DNA of 64,000 bases from Lyophyllum atratum (taxonomy: Eukaryota > Basidiomycota > Agaricomycetes > Agaricales > Lyophyllaceae): contig JACGCN010000030.1 of NCBI GenBank assembly GCA_014905825.1, positions 186,001 to 250,000 on the forward strand, in the 5' to 3' direction. Each line of letters opens with the position of its first letter. The stretch's first letter is position 1. The notes under the pieces were generated by a model. The model was not told where the DNA came from and made no database searches. It was given only the letters and a program-made list of their open reading frames with translations. This document shows, in pieces, positions 1-12,683 of this stretch. The position numbers and the translations under genes are program-made.

Positions 1-1498
1 CGCAGTTTCAGGAGGAGCCCCTGCGGCCATTTTCGGCGCAATGGGGAGTCCACAACAGGACTCTGATTCTGCCACTAGTACCAGTGGTGGCAACGCAACC
101 GCCCATCACCACATAGGCACGTCAGAAAACCTGCCTGAACATGTTGGGACATTCCTCCAAGTGCATGCAGGCGATCCAGCAACGAAGGTCAGTATCCTGG
201 CGCTGTTATTGTCATTTTCAAATTTGAAGTTCAGGTGACTGACTCGCATCTCTGGGACTATGCAGTTTTTCCTGAAGGATCTTAGAGCGCACCTTCTGCC
301 TCGCTTAAAATCAATCCTTCAGCTGCCCAGCGATAATCACCCCGCTATAATCGATTCTGATTCTCCAAGTTTCTCTTTGGATGCAGAAACGGTCTACCTC
401 AGGAAGGATCTCATGTACCGCCATAACCTCCTGAGAGTGAACTACACGACATACGACGTGCGATGTGCGCAAGACACACTTAATCCACGAACAGACCATC
501 GCGACATCATGCTCCTGTCAACTGACAACAATAGCGTTCACAAATACCGATATGCCCGAATTATTGGAATATTCCATGCCAATGCTATATACTCTGGCCC
601 GGGAAGGCGAGCCCAAGGCAGTGCTCACCGCTTGGAGTTTTTATGGGTGAGATGGTTCCAACTGGAGGATGAAGTACCACCAGCAACAGCATGGTCTCGT
701 CGGAAGCTGGATAGACTGAGGTTTGTCGGAATGGATCAGCCCCACGCTTTTGGATTTGTCGATCCAGCGGATGTCCTGCGTGGCTGCCACCTCATTCCAA
801 GATTTTCTCTTGAACGGCGTCACAGTGATCGAATCGGGCTCTCTGGTTGTGCACAGGACGGTGATGATTGGCGTGCTTATTTTGTGAACCGGTTCGTGTC
901 CGAAATGCCGGATTTCACCTAATCCCAACACCACCCGTCTGACGATACCGCTTCTAGTTTTGTCGATCGAGATATGGTCATGCGCTACCACTGGGGCCTA
1001 GGTGTCGGTCATGTGTACAGCCGTCAGGCAACTCAGGTCCGAGTCGAACATGCCTCTGAGCTCGAGAAGGATCTCCACACCTCTTTCAACCCTTCCGACC
1101 ATTCAAGTGCTCAAGTCCAGGCGCCGCCTACCCAGCCCAACACCAGTGGTCCCTCTTCGCAACCTGGCAAGGGGCGAGAGACAGATTTGGATGTGTATAT
1201 TGATATAGATGCGGAGGATGCTGTGCCTACTCTTCCTCTTTGTCCTGGTACTGGCACAGCTGACTCTGCACCTGCTGGTGACCACAGCGCGGACTCAGAA
1301 GACAATGAGATTGAGGATAGCAAACCCCAGGGCAATAGCAGTTCCGATGATGAAGATTCCAATATCATTGGCGCATCTGACTTTGAAGGCGATGGGGACT
1401 CCGACTCAGATCATAGCAGTGACGGTGACTCCCAAGGCGAATATCTGGACGAGATGTACGGCGAGTTCAGCGACAATGCCGTTACAAGCTTCGACTGA
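1..1498 (+). CDS. Plavaka-type transposase gene, C-terminal part (5' end outside window)
   Basis: The reading is open from base 2. I see three exons: 2-187, 266-891 and 958-1498. They are joined by introns 188-265 (GTCAGT to TGCAG) and 892-957 (GTTCGT to TCTAG), and both keep the frame. The middle exon carries the block typical of Plavaka-type transposase proteins of mushrooms: NYTTYDVR, NPRTDHRDIMLLS, a YARIIGIFHANA segment, LEFLWVRWFQ, AFGFVDPADVLRGCHLIP and DWRAYFVNRFVDRDM, followed by MRYHWGLGVGHVY. The last ~150 residues are a low-complexity tail rich in Ser, Asp and Glu, with no domain that I recognise. The part shown lies downstream of the catalytic region, so activity cannot be judged. 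Both splice joins are in frame and there is no internal stop, so this copy looks recent. Family assignment rests on remembered motifs. Confidence 0.8.
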
Positions 1499-1724
1499 AA
1501 ACAATTTGGGGTCACCGTATAAAGTTCAAGTTCATCACCACGGCCGGGGCACAGCAGGGAACGATTTCGCCGCTTAGTACTATGGAGAACTCCTTTTGAC
1601 AAGTTCCTGAAGTGTATACGATGATGTAGAATAGTACTTACTAGTTAATTTGTCTGTACTAAAATGACCGGATGACTGTGGCCAATAATAAGTAGTAGGT
1701 AGTAGGCCCCATACCCAGTTCAAA

Positions 1725-2536
1725 TATGATACCGTCAGAAGGAATATCAAGGAGAATGTGTCATGAAACAGTCATAATGCAGTGAGTACTAACCAACTGC
1801 CAGCAGCTTGTCGGGCAGTAGATAGAGGTGTCACCAACATGGCAACAAAGACGGTAGGGAATCAACTCGAAAAATAATTATCAATGGTATATTAGGCTGA
1901 TCCGCAAATATACAAAGAGGAATTGTGAGGGAAGTGTGTCAGGAAATAGTAACAATGAAAGGAGTACCATCAACTACTAGAAGCTTGTGAGGCAGTAGAT
2001 AAAGGCGTTGCTGACGTGGCAACAAAGACGAGGATCGAATCAACTCGAAAAATAATTATCTATAGTGTATCAAACTGATCAGCAAACATACAAGAAGGAA
2101 TTTTGAAGAGAATGCGTCATGAAAGAGTCATGATGAAATGAAGATGACCGACTGTCAGCAGCTTGGGGAGCAGTAGATAGAGGTGTCGCCGATATGGCAA
2201 CAAAGATGAGGATGGAATCAACTGGAAACATGATTCTCTATGGTGTATCAAACTGATCAGCAAATATACAAGAAGATATTTTGAAGAGGATGTGTCATGA
2301 AATAGTCATAATGAAAGGAGTACCACCAACTACCAGCAGCTCGTGGGGCAGTAGATAAAGGTGTCGCCAACATGGCAACAAAGACGAGGATGGAATCAAC
2401 TTGAAAAATAATTATCTATGGTGTATCAAACTGATCAGCAAATATACAAGAAGAAATTTTGAAGAGAATGCGTCATGAAAGAGTCACGATGAAATGAAGA
2501 TGACCAACTGCCAACAGCTTGGGGAGCAATGGATAA
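1725..2536. repeat. 178-bp tandem repeat array, about 4.5 copies
   Basis: The landmark TCATGAAA (or TCAGGAAA) recurs at 1761, 1939, 2117, 2295 and 2473, exactly 178 bases apart each time. Each unit also contains a GGCAACAAAGACG-like stretch and ends in an AT-rich GATCAGCAAATATACAAGAAG-like stretch. Units 2 and 4 resemble each other (AATGAAAGGAGTACC), while units 3 and 5 resemble each other (GATGAAATGAAGATGACC). The last full-length pattern therefore repeats as a 356-bp dimer. Unit 1 is the most divergent. There is no coding potential across it. It starts about 230 bases after the Plavaka stop codon and could belong to that element's 3' region or be an independent satellite. Confidence 0.9.
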
Positions 2537-3841
2537 ACTTATGCTTAATTCGAGGACCCAGATAATGTATGATCTGATTTTGATCACCTTGAAGAGCGAG
2601 GAGACACCATTAGATACCCAAAATCAGAAGCTTAGTAATGGCCACATCATCTGGGCAAATCAAGAGTCAGCCGTTTTCCTGATGTGGACAGTGTGCGACC
2701 AGGGTGCAATCGCGCGTACATATGGATTTGATTCTTTACACGCGGCACTCTAGGGCATATGCGAACACGTTCTGCGCTATTCACTGACTTGTGACTCCCA
2801 TCAGTCCACCTTTACTGCGCGGTTTTCGCCACGGGTTGCCACTTCGTTCAAACGTCCTGGCTTTCCATGTCATTTCTGACCTTCCTCATACTCGATACCC
2901 GTCTTCTCTAAGGCTGTACAGACGTCGACGTCGCGAGCCGTAGAAGCAACACCCACCCCAACATTCATCGGCTATGATCCCGCGAAGCTTTTGACCATCA
3001 TCTCGTGCTGTTGGGATCCTTTCCGATTATAGTCGGACACCCGAGGTCTTCCAAGCGAGGCCAGATTTACCAGCGGGTGTCCTAGGCTCATAGTTCGATC
3101 AGAATAGCCTGGCAGTACAAGGTCCGCCAGGCATAAGCGCGTAGTGCCCTACCGGAGCACGGTTGTTATGGGCTTCATTTCTACTGTCTTCGTGCAGAAA
3201 GGAGAGTGATATTCTTATTTCACATACAGAGCACGGAGGGTCATATTTCAGAGATGGACCGGTGTTTTTCACCCCCCGACGATTCCCGTAACACTGGACC
3301 AATCATACAATCGCGCAGCCTCTATTATTACGATGTTCAAATCAACATCCCAAAGTCCTCGCGCATTCTCTGGGGGGCAGGAGGGGCCAGGGAAGCCGTT
3401 CCGAGTCCATGGCTCTGGTCCTGAACCTTGTAAAATTAGCCTCCTTCTAATCCGGACTTTGGCAAGGATCTTGCCCCATGCCTCGGTGCACATATTCTGA
3501 ATTTGCGGACATCGGGATCGTAACACCTCGAGAGGATCTTCAGCATGACATCGGGGATCCGCAACCCGGTTCAGTGGGAGTCCCTTCTCAATTCGATCGT
3601 CTACTTATCGATCTACAATCGATGATTGCCAATGAGATAACCTAGATGCACCTCCACGCTCGCTGACTTGAACTGCAACAGACCTCTGCGATCGAGGCAC
3701 GTTACGATGCCGGTTCGCCCGCCGCGGTGAGCTGAAGGTTGGCGGCTTACAGCCAAACTATGACTAGATATTCCTTAATCCATTACATCCTACAAGAAGA
3801 CCTCGATCTCTCTATCCCCGGGTTCAATATCCCCGGGCTCA
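2537..3841. other. Intergenic, no gene seen
   Basis: Only short overlapping open frames occur here, with no splice pattern or family motif that I recognise. The 74-codon frame at 2529-2753 starts inside the last 178-bp repeat and looks incidental. Confidence 0.5.
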
Positions 3842-5496
3842 TCAAGCACCATACTTCTTAACGAAGCCCTTGTGGAAGTTCTCCAACTTCCCAACATACT
3901 CGTCCACGCCGGGACACAGGCACGTCAGTCGATAATGCCACTCGCCCTCCTTCTGGCCGAACCCGCTCCCAGGGACGACACAGATGCCTGTCTCATCCAA
4001 CAACGCCAGCGCATAAAACGCATCGGGCTCCTTTCCTGCCTGCTCCGCCGCCTCCCGCGCCTTCTCCGAGAGAAGGATCTGCGGGTACAGGTAGAGCGCA
4101 CCCGGAGAATCGACGCAGGACACGCCTGGTAGGGCGTTAAGACGCGCGGCCATGGTCTTGGTGCGTTTGGCCAACGCCGCGTGGATCGAGTCCGTCTCCT
4201 TCTTCCAGAGCTCGTAACTCTCCTCGCCGACCTTGGGCGGGCGCACCATGGAGTCCACGCCGATCTGGCCGGAGACGGGGGGACACAGACCCACAGACAC
4301 CATCTTGTAGATCTGCGCCAGAATGTCGTCGGAGAAGTTCGTGCATTCGAAGTAGCCTCCGCGGCGCCCGCATTCGCCGGAGACGCCCTTGGAGATGGAG
4401 TGGAAGGATACGAGGGGGATAGGGGATTGGTGTAGGGCCACGAGCTTCTTGAATGAGGTGAAGGGGTGCGATTCTGGCTGATGGAGGTTGGCCTGGTAGA
4501 CTTCGTCTGCGAGCAGCACGAGCGAGTGTTTCTCGCATAGCTCGATCAGCTTCAACTGCGTCGCTTCATCGAGGAGGGCGCCGGTGGGGTTGCCGGGGTT
4601 GATGATGACGAGCGCTTTCGAGACGATGCCTTCCTGTCGCGCCTTCTCTATCGCAATCTCGATGGACTCGACAGAGGTCGACCAGCCGGATGACTCCTCA
4701 AGATGGTACGGCAGGGCCGCGCCGTTGTGCTGTGCCAGCGTGGCGGTGTATAGAGGGTACTGCGGGATGGGAATGAGAACGCCGGACTTGGGGGGCGTGA
4801 TGAGCATGGATATCAGGAGGGAGACGCCGGCAGAAGCGCCGCCTGTGAGGAAAATGTGTGCGGGGTCGGACGGGTATCCGTCGCGGTCTACATGGCGTGT
4901 CAGAGGTGTAGCACAGATATGGGTAGGAGATATAGATTACCTGCAATGAATTTCGCGACATTCTGGCGAATGAAAGGCACCCCCTGGCTATGTGAATAAG
5001 CACCGATGGAACCGATCTCGTCTGACAGCTCCTTCGCCCGTGCGATGACATCCTTCGGGAACGCATTCGGAGCGAGCTCTGCCAGCGCAGGCCATTCCAT
5101 GAGCGCAGCTACCTGACGTGGTGGCGAAGAAGTCAGTACGCATAGACGTCGAACACGGCTCTGCTTTCAACGCACCTGCCTCACGAAGGTGATGGGCGGC
5201 TGGTCCAGTCCCTTCTGCTGTGGGTTCCCGATGTTCGACGAGATCACCTTGTCAAAAGGCAATCCCTCCTCTCCCCTCTTCAATTTCTCGCGATACTCCT
5301 CGGCTTTGATCGCCAGCTCCCCGCGCACGGCATACTGGACTTTCGGGACGGCAGGATTGAGATCGGCTAGGGTAAGAGGGCGCATGGTGGAGGCGTAGGA
5401 AGAGGAGTGCTGCCGGTTTGACCTGTGAGATGCTATCGATGGCAACGAGGAAGGTCCGGGTCGAGGCCAGTGCCTCAAAGCGGCAAGTGAAGCCAT
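3842..5496 (-). CDS. Alanine aminotransferase (glutamate-pyruvate transaminase)
   Basis: Three exons on the minus strand: 5496-5176, 5112-4941 and 4887-3842, with introns of 63 and 53 nt. The phases fit and give 512 residues, the usual length of the family. The enzyme is PLP-dependent and interconverts alanine plus 2-oxoglutarate with pyruvate plus glutamate. Family marks visible are SSNIGNPQ near residue 90, RDGYPSDPAHIFLT, INPGNPTGALLD, and the PLP-lysine segment FHSISKGVSGECGRRGGYFE. The first ~38 residues are rich in Arg, Ser and His and poor in acidic residues. A second Met (MRPLTLADLNP) follows, so a mitochondrial form from the first Met and a cytosolic form from the second are both possible; this is inference. 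It ends in GFVKKYGA. It looks complete and functional. Confidence 0.95.
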
Positions 5497-6406
5497 CTTG
5501 CGTAGGACACGGGGGAAATTTAAACCAGCTCGGCGCGTGAAAAAAATGGCCCGATACTGGTGTTGGTGGGGATAATAATTAAATAAATAAATAAAAAAAG
5601 AAAAGGAAAGACACCTGTGGATTCAAAGGCCAAAGCCAAACAACACACACCAGTCTACCGCCGAATCTCGAGTCGTTTCATCAAGCAATCTCTCGTTCAA
5701 AACCGCAACAGATATACTATCCATCTCACAACCTCTTCATGCCTTTTCTTATCTGATGCTTCTACCGTCATGCCTGCTCCTGCTCAACCATGTTTCTGAG
5801 CGCCGCATCAATGCCTGGGACCTCCACAACCAGCCGCGACGTCGAATTGGAATGAAGGTTCAACATGATTAGACAAAGGAGGATTGTATGGCTGTGGGAA
5901 AGGAGCTAGGTATGTTCTCAATATCCTTGCTTTAAATTCGCTCCCTCTGGTCCTGATAGATAAGATGAGCCTTTCAGGGCTTCACATCTGCCATCTTGAT
6001 CTATGCCCTCGCCCTCTCATCTCACTCACCACCTTCAAACACTCATGATAGTCTCGGTGCGTGGCAGCTGTCTGCTATCTGACGAGGTCCTTTGAGGCCT
6101 TCGTTCTTTCGAGGCTAGGAACGGATTCTGCAAGGGACATGATCCTCGCCCCTGGTACTCAGTGACGACAATTCACGTCGACCGCTAAGGCCAGGGGCAA
6201 GGCTCTCTTACCTGTGCAGAACTCTGTATGCCTGTCACGGCAACCTGCATTGGCGGTGTCTCAGCTGATACCAGCCTGCCGGATTGTTCGCTCGGTATCA
6301 TATGGGGAACTGCACTCGCTGTCTGTTTCTGTGAACCGGCGAATGTAGGGTAGACATGACAAATATAAGAAATTTAAGCTAATGAACAACCTTTCTAATA
6401 GATACT
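5497..6406. other. Intergenic, no gene seen
   Basis: This 0.9-kb gap lies between two minus-strand genes and should hold the alanine aminotransferase promoter at its left end and the 3' flank of the exonuclease gene at its right end. An A/T-rich simple stretch (TAAATAAATAAATAAAAAAAG) lies around 5578-5600. No open frame with family features is visible. Confidence 0.45.
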
Positions 6407-9400
6407 CTAATCCCACCCTCGGTGGCAGGGTTTATTTGGGTCCTTCGAGTTACGACCACGACATGCGACATTACCACAATCCCGACACTGCGATTTGCAG
6501 AGGTTGATATTCCTGCGACCAGGACATTTTTCCACGGCACATTTCCGACATGTCCGTGGCTTCCTTGGTCGTTTTTCCGGTGGTCCAACCAACGTATCAG
6601 CAGCCCGTTTCCGTGCCAACGCGTCAGCTGTGGATCGAGCCCCACCCGAAAACAATGATGCCATGTTATCAAGAGTGAGTCTCGAGGAGGTGGTAATTGG
6701 TGGTTCTGGGAATGCGGGCATTGAAAGCAGGCCGCCGTTGACTGTGTGCAGTTGGAGCTGGCGTTCGGGTGCTGGAGGGGCATAACGAGACCGTTGAGGG
6801 TCGCGTATGGCGTTTCGAACAGGCTGCCGAACTCTGTTGGTCATCGAAAGGGTCTGTCTGATGTTCAGATTTGTCTTCCAGTCTGCGTAGTATACCATTA
6901 ACTGTTCCACGAGCTAGAATTTCGTTACTCAAAATTCAAACATACTAATCACTGGACATACCTTATATGAAATCTTCTCATTTACATCAGCGAAACGATT
7001 CCATACTTTGACCGCCTGCTTCCAGTTCGGAGCCGATGTTGGGGAGTTGAATGATTCATCTTCTCGCATGAGCTGACTGAACAACTCCTTCTCTGCTAGT
7101 GTATGAATCGGAAGAATGGGCTTTCGTGTGCCTTGCATTGCAGCAAGGAAGTGGTGATGCTGTTTCGAGTCTAGCACAGGGTCAAATTCGGACATGCCAG
7201 AATTTCTTCGGACATCATCCGGTATCGGGAGAATGCCAGAGACTTCTGATGTCTGCTGATAGAGGTTTCCGTTAACCCAGCCAGTAATCCTGTGTGAATC
7301 CAAGAGCATATCTTCGAGAAATATGAGCTTCTCCTGAAGCTCGTTTGTGACCCAGATGCTAAAATGGCCGCGATATCTCTGTCCGGTACTATTGAATGTC
7401 CCAACCTGGGAGGTATACGTTGGTGAACAATATTTGATGTAAGAATAGAACATACCAGAAGGTTATGCCTCAAGATAAAATCAAGGAGACATGCAAGTAC
7501 GTGCCGAGGAGAAACACCGGATGTTGGTAGACGAGAGCGCAGATGAGTGTGGACACCTCCTTCAGTCATGTTTGTCCCACGGACGCAGCGGTACACCGGC
7601 AATCCCCCATAGTTGCGGTCCACACCAATACAATAATAGAGAGGAATACCTGGTGGATCGGATACACTCCCGTTCTGGATGAGGGTAAGGATGTTCTTTG
7701 CAGTTTTCCACGCAGCTGCGTTGAAAAGTGGGGATCCTGTTTTAGCGTCTTTTAGGGGTCCATATGTGCGGAAAACCTCAAAAACGAGAGGGTACAGCTG
7801 CTCCGGGGGAGGAATGCTCCGTTTGCAATGACGCCAGAGCCAAGACGCCTTCTTCCGAAGTAAGGTATCCCATGATGGAGGTGGATTCTGGGTTGATGCC
7901 CACGCCAAAATTCGATGTTTGTCAGTGTCATCAGGGATGAAGAGTGCGTCACGGAGGGCCTGAGCAAACTCGACCCGAAGTCCATGAGCTACCGAGATGT
8001 AGAACATGTTAAATAGATGGAAGGCGTCTTTCAAAACTCTACTGCGTTTTAGCTTCAGCCAAACCGTTGGTATATTACCGAGGATCCTATCCCCTAAAGC
8101 TTGGCTGTCGTGATCGGGAATGTGTGCCGGGGAAGGATCAGCGTTACTTGACTCGGGGATCTCACCATGAAGAAGATCACCAATTCCTGGCCCATCAGAG
8201 CTAGAATCTGGGATGTCCGTAGATGATTCGACCTCCACACTGAGGCTGGGATTGGTGAGAGCAGCTGCAGCTCCGTCGGAGGAAGGAGACGATTGGTGGG
8301 GAGTGAGCAACTCATCGGATGGTGGTGGTACCAAAGCTTCCAAAGGACCGGCACTGACACAGACATGGCTTCGGAGGCATATGACATGGAATGGAATAGC
8401 TCCGAATTCTCCAAGTGGTCGCTTCCTGTGAGTTTTCATTATAGCACCAGGAACAAGAACCTCCCTAACCTCCACGACAGTCCGAGTTGCCGTGATATTA
8501 ATGCCATCAAAGCTTTTATCTTCTAAATGTGTTGAGAGATGTCCACGAGCAATGACAAAAGTATGGTCATCATTATAGAGCAGAACGGGAGTGGAGGGAA
8601 TTAACGTTCGGGGCAGCGGATGCGGTTTGAGAATTTTGTCGAGTTCGAGATAGATGGCGAGGGAAGCATATGCGTCAAGGGCAGCATAACGAATCTGGTC
8701 ATCACTAAGAGTTTCGTTCTCCCATGCAGAGCTAACTCGCGGTGTTACGTTTTTGTTAAGCCGCCTCCGAAGTACAATAGCACAAAGATCTGATAGGCTA
8801 GACTTTGCTGTAGGGATCGCCTGGCGATCCTTTGCGAATTTCGCCAGTTCAAGAGCACCCACGAATGGTATTGTGGACTGGCATGCTTGCTCAAGATATC
8901 GTAAATCTGCCTTGACCTGTCGGCCGACCTTGAGAATGTTCGGATTTGCAAGAAAGAGCTTCAGCTGATGAGGAAGCTTCCTGTCAGCTAAGAATTGTCC
9001 AACCTAGATGAACACGTTGAGAATTGAGGACTCTAATACTGAAAAGGTGACAAACCTGCAGAACCAGGACAGAATTTCCATGTGCAATCTGAATTACGGC
9101 CGTTTCTCCTCGACTCCGTACATAGCCATGTGCAGAGACATCCACATTCCACTCTGAGTCAAATCCAACAGCAATTGGAGTATTTCCCCCATTCTGAGGT
9201 AAAGAATCAAGGATTGTGCGGATCGCATCATCTATCGTGGAACTGGCTTGCTTGACAAAAACTCGTGTGTCGACAGGAAGGGAAATCGGTTCAAGATGAG
9301 CATACTTCTCCGTCGGAACAACATCTTCAAGCAGAGAGGGAAATGATTCCTCGAGGAACTGCTTATCAGACATATTATCCGTATAGAAGATGATCGGCTG

Positions 9401-11665
9401 GGAGTGTCCATAAAGGTTCAATGACTGCCGCATCCGCTTGAGGGCCAATTCGAATTGGGAGTGTGCCTTCGTCCCAACCAGAGAACATACCCTCATTTCA
9501 CCCTTCTCATTTGTCACAGTTAGAAGCCCAGTGAATACTTGCTCCCCATCAACTTTCGCCACATGCTTTGTAACCTGGTCTGAAATGAGATGGTTACTCG
9601 ATGAATAGACACATCACGCTCACTTTATGACTATGATCGATAGCACAGATATCCGCACTCAACATGGCCGTATGCTGGTTGAAAGCATCTTTATGCTGCT
9701 CAATGAATTGATCATACATATCACGCAGCCACTGCGAGCTCGGAATAAAAGCGTGGAGGCCATCGGGGGAGGTGTCTTCAAACGGCAAGAATGACTTGAA
9801 CTTCTGTCCTCGCCACATGGATACACCCCTTCGCTGAGCCAGACTATGAAGGTATTGCAAATGGAGCTCATCATAGCGCTGAAGATGCTGAATGCGGAGT
9901 GCATCCGAAAACTGCTTCGCACCCATACCATTTTGAAAGCACGACCGCATGAATGAGAATGCGGGTAACGAAATACCACTCCGATGACTGAGACGTGCCG
10001 GAAACTCGGCGGAAAGAGACTGAGAAAGACCAGCCAAAATTCGGCTGTCCCAGCTGCGAAACGTTACGGTATGTCTCCCCGATGTGGGGTGGACGCAAGA
10101 AGGGCATCGATAACGATATCCGATCATCCAAAATGTATCATGGAGATCAACACATCGTCGAGGACGTCGAATGGGGCCATGCCGGTGAAGCACCTTCTTG
10201 CACTTTGGACATGGAACTCCACCTGGACTTAACACGGCAGGATCCCAGAGAAAGAAGCGAGGATTATATAGATCTTGCGGCGAAAATGATTCCTTCTGCA
10301 TGATGAAAAACGGAGATGGCCGCGGGAACCAGAAATCATGATGATCTTTGTACAGGGGCGGCAACCCATCAGGACCACGAGCAGCTGATTCCACGACTTT
10401 GGTGCTAAAAGCGGTCATGAGCCATGTTGGCAAGGGACGACGCTGACCGCGAGAGTTTGATGCATCAGGCGACGCAACATCTGCCTCCCCTGGATCAGTC
10501 TCATCTTCCGAATCGCCGTCTTCATCGTCAAAACCAATACCGTCCCCCAACGGCTCACATAGACTCTCGACCCCATCATCAGCCTCATTGCTCGAAACGT
10601 CGCGCTGTGGATCTTCATCTGGAACGATTCGGTTCTCGTGGTTGGCTGGTGCGGGAGGGCCGACGTGGTTGGCTGGCATGGCACCGACATGGTTGGCTGG
10701 CGCAAAAGGGCTGGCATAGTTGGCTGGCGCGGGAGGGCTGGCGTGGCTGGTTGGCGTGGGAGGGCTTGACTCATCTCGTATGTTAGGATGTGACAGGGCG
10801 GAGGACGACATGACAGGGCGAGATGCAGCATTGGGCGGCGGCGGCGCGAAACGTTCGGATGCTGAGAGAGTGGAATGTGGGCTAGGAGGCGCTGGCGTTG
10901 CACAAGGCGTGTTCAACTCCGAGGTGACGTGCCTACTCCCAGTCCCTGCAATACGCTAGGAACATAGTGAGGAAATGTACTATGCATCAAACTAGAATGT
11001 AAGACTTACGAGAGGTCCAAAATCGATCGCGACGCCGCCTTGCGACGCTTCCTTTCTCGGGCGCCCTACTGGCCTCTTGTCGAGTGGAGGAATACTTGAT
11101 GTTTGTGACGAAACAGCTTGTGCACGCTGTTTATGGCCTGTACCTGGTGGTCTTCCAACGGGGCGCTTCGAACTCCAAGGTTGCAGGTCTTCAGAGCTTT
11201 GTATTGCTGCCGGTTGTTTCGGCTTTTTGTTTCGGCTGCCCTTTGGTCGTCCTGGTCCTCGTTTCGATTCTGACCCCACGAAAATGAATCCTAGCTAGCA
11301 GATTCGAAGTTGAAGCGGGCTTACCGGTACTCGTTAATATGCTCGCTCCTTCTCCATTAGGATCCAGGGTCGGTGTGGATTGAGTCGAACATCCTGCGTC
11401 GTGGGCTTACGGGGAGCATCAAATGTTAATTGGCGAGTTTGATACAAGCTTACCACGACCTATTGACAAGCCGGCTGCTTCAAGATTGGGACCTGGAGCA
11501 GTGACAGGCTGAACCCTACAAACAGAGATGAAATCCGTAAGTAAATGAGATGAAACAATCAACTCACAAACAACTCTGTTCTGCGTTTCGAAGTGCCTCC
11601 CAAAACGTATCTGGAAGCTCGTCGTCCAGCATATGATCGAATTCGTCGTTTTCGGGGTCGTCCAT
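6407..11665 (-). CDS. AT-hook / DUF6729-like / DDE-like / DEDDy 3'-5' exonuclease fusion protein
   Basis: Nine exons: 11665-11568, 11515-11454, 11393-11325, 11290-11010, 10955-9624, 9574-9056, 9003-7456, 7405-6962 and 6913-6407. All phases agree and give 1,619 residues. In order: an acidic N-terminus (MDDPENDEFDHMLDDELPD); three AT-hook motifs (RGPGRPKG, KRPVGRPP, KRPVGRPR); a Pro/Ala-rich linker; a DUF6729-like zinc region (CPKCKKVLHRHG, YRCPSC); a DDE/RNase-H-like stretch with SADICAIDHSHK and IIFYTDNMSD; then a WRN-type exonuclease with Exo I (GFDSEWN), Exo II (VKADLRYLE) and Exo III (YAALDAYAS) all intact. The C-terminus is a Cys-rich cluster (TCRKCAVEKCPG, CRDCGNVACRG). Family knowledge: this architecture recurs in Agaricomycetes and its role is not known. 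DNA binding and exonuclease activity are inferred. One intron (11324-11291) would be only 34 nt, so that junction is uncertain. No terminal repeats were found around the gene. Confidence 0.85.
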
Positions 11666-12683
11666 TATGCCACGAGCTTGTAAAAGGGCGTTGTTGAAAC
11701 GGTTCAAAAGCTGGAAGTTGGTAAAATGTGTTAGATATCGCGGCATAAAGGAAGTGGACTTGCTTACTTTAGCAGTGATGAGTTTCTTGAATGGTTATTC
11801 AAAGGCGAACACGCGCGGTGAGAAACTGTTCTACATGTTAAGGACAGAAATGTCGAGTGTCGTGTGTCTGGCTCACTGTCAAAAAAAAATAACCTTTTGA
11901 TGGGTTACGGAGTTTGTGGGCTCGGAAGACACGTTCGGTGATGCTGATACTATGGGGCTCTTCACGCGACTGGTGTTCAGGCCTGGACAGGGCTTCAGGA
12001 TCACTAGCACCGAATGGACACCGCGCTGATGCGCGAACCCGACGCGTCACGATAGTCTCACGGGAAATTATTTTCTTATGTAATATCTCAGTATCCGGAA
12101 TCCAGTATCTCCCACCCGCATTGGTAACGAGCCTGATCTGGGAGCAAAATTTCCGGACAGGGACCGATCACGAATCCCGATTAGGGACAACGCTGTGCAC
12201 TGGCAGAAACGCCAAAGGGCAAAGGCTGGGATGAGTTCTTATATACTGAAGTAAGAAGAAGCGGTGCGATATATATATGCTATTGGAATGTAATACTTCT
12301 GACCAATAGCTGTACATTCCAATTAGCTTCGTACAGCCGAACTTACAGCGAGAAGTTACAGCAACTCTACAGCAATAGATCCAAAATAGATCTTCCGGAC
12401 ACGATATTATAAGTCCCATCGGTCGATGGTAAGCCATCGATTGATATCTAAAATGAAACCTAGAAGTTTGAAATTTGTGAGGAGATGACAGAACCACCGA
12501 GCTTACTTCAAAGTTATAACTACAGATTCCAGAAGTCTAATATATAATGGAATACATGTATGTTCGAAACTAGATCGAAACCTAGATAGCTTATCTTACA
12601 ACCTTACGTTAATACTAGCTATGAAAGTGGAGAAATGACAACATGCCTCATGTTTGCGATTGACTTCTAGTCCGAGGCAAAAT
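11666..12683. other. Intergenic, AT-rich, with a small inverted repeat
   Basis: This is the upstream region of the exonuclease fusion gene followed by the 3' flank of an F-box-like pseudogene. Around 12,281-12,322 the sequence TTGGAATGTA is mirrored by TACATTCCAA about 20 bases later, a possible hairpin. CCATCGGTCGATGG near 12,417 is a near-palindrome. No gene is recognised. Confidence 0.45.

Noticed and set aside
1725..2536. CRISPR array
   Set aside because: The units are 178 bp and similar throughout, with no short-repeat plus unique-spacer pattern, and the sequence is fungal.
6407..11665. Complete transposon with terminal inverted repeats around the exonuclease fusion gene
   Set aside because: I looked for matching inverted ends in the flanks (5.5-6.4 and 11.7-12.7 kb) and found none.
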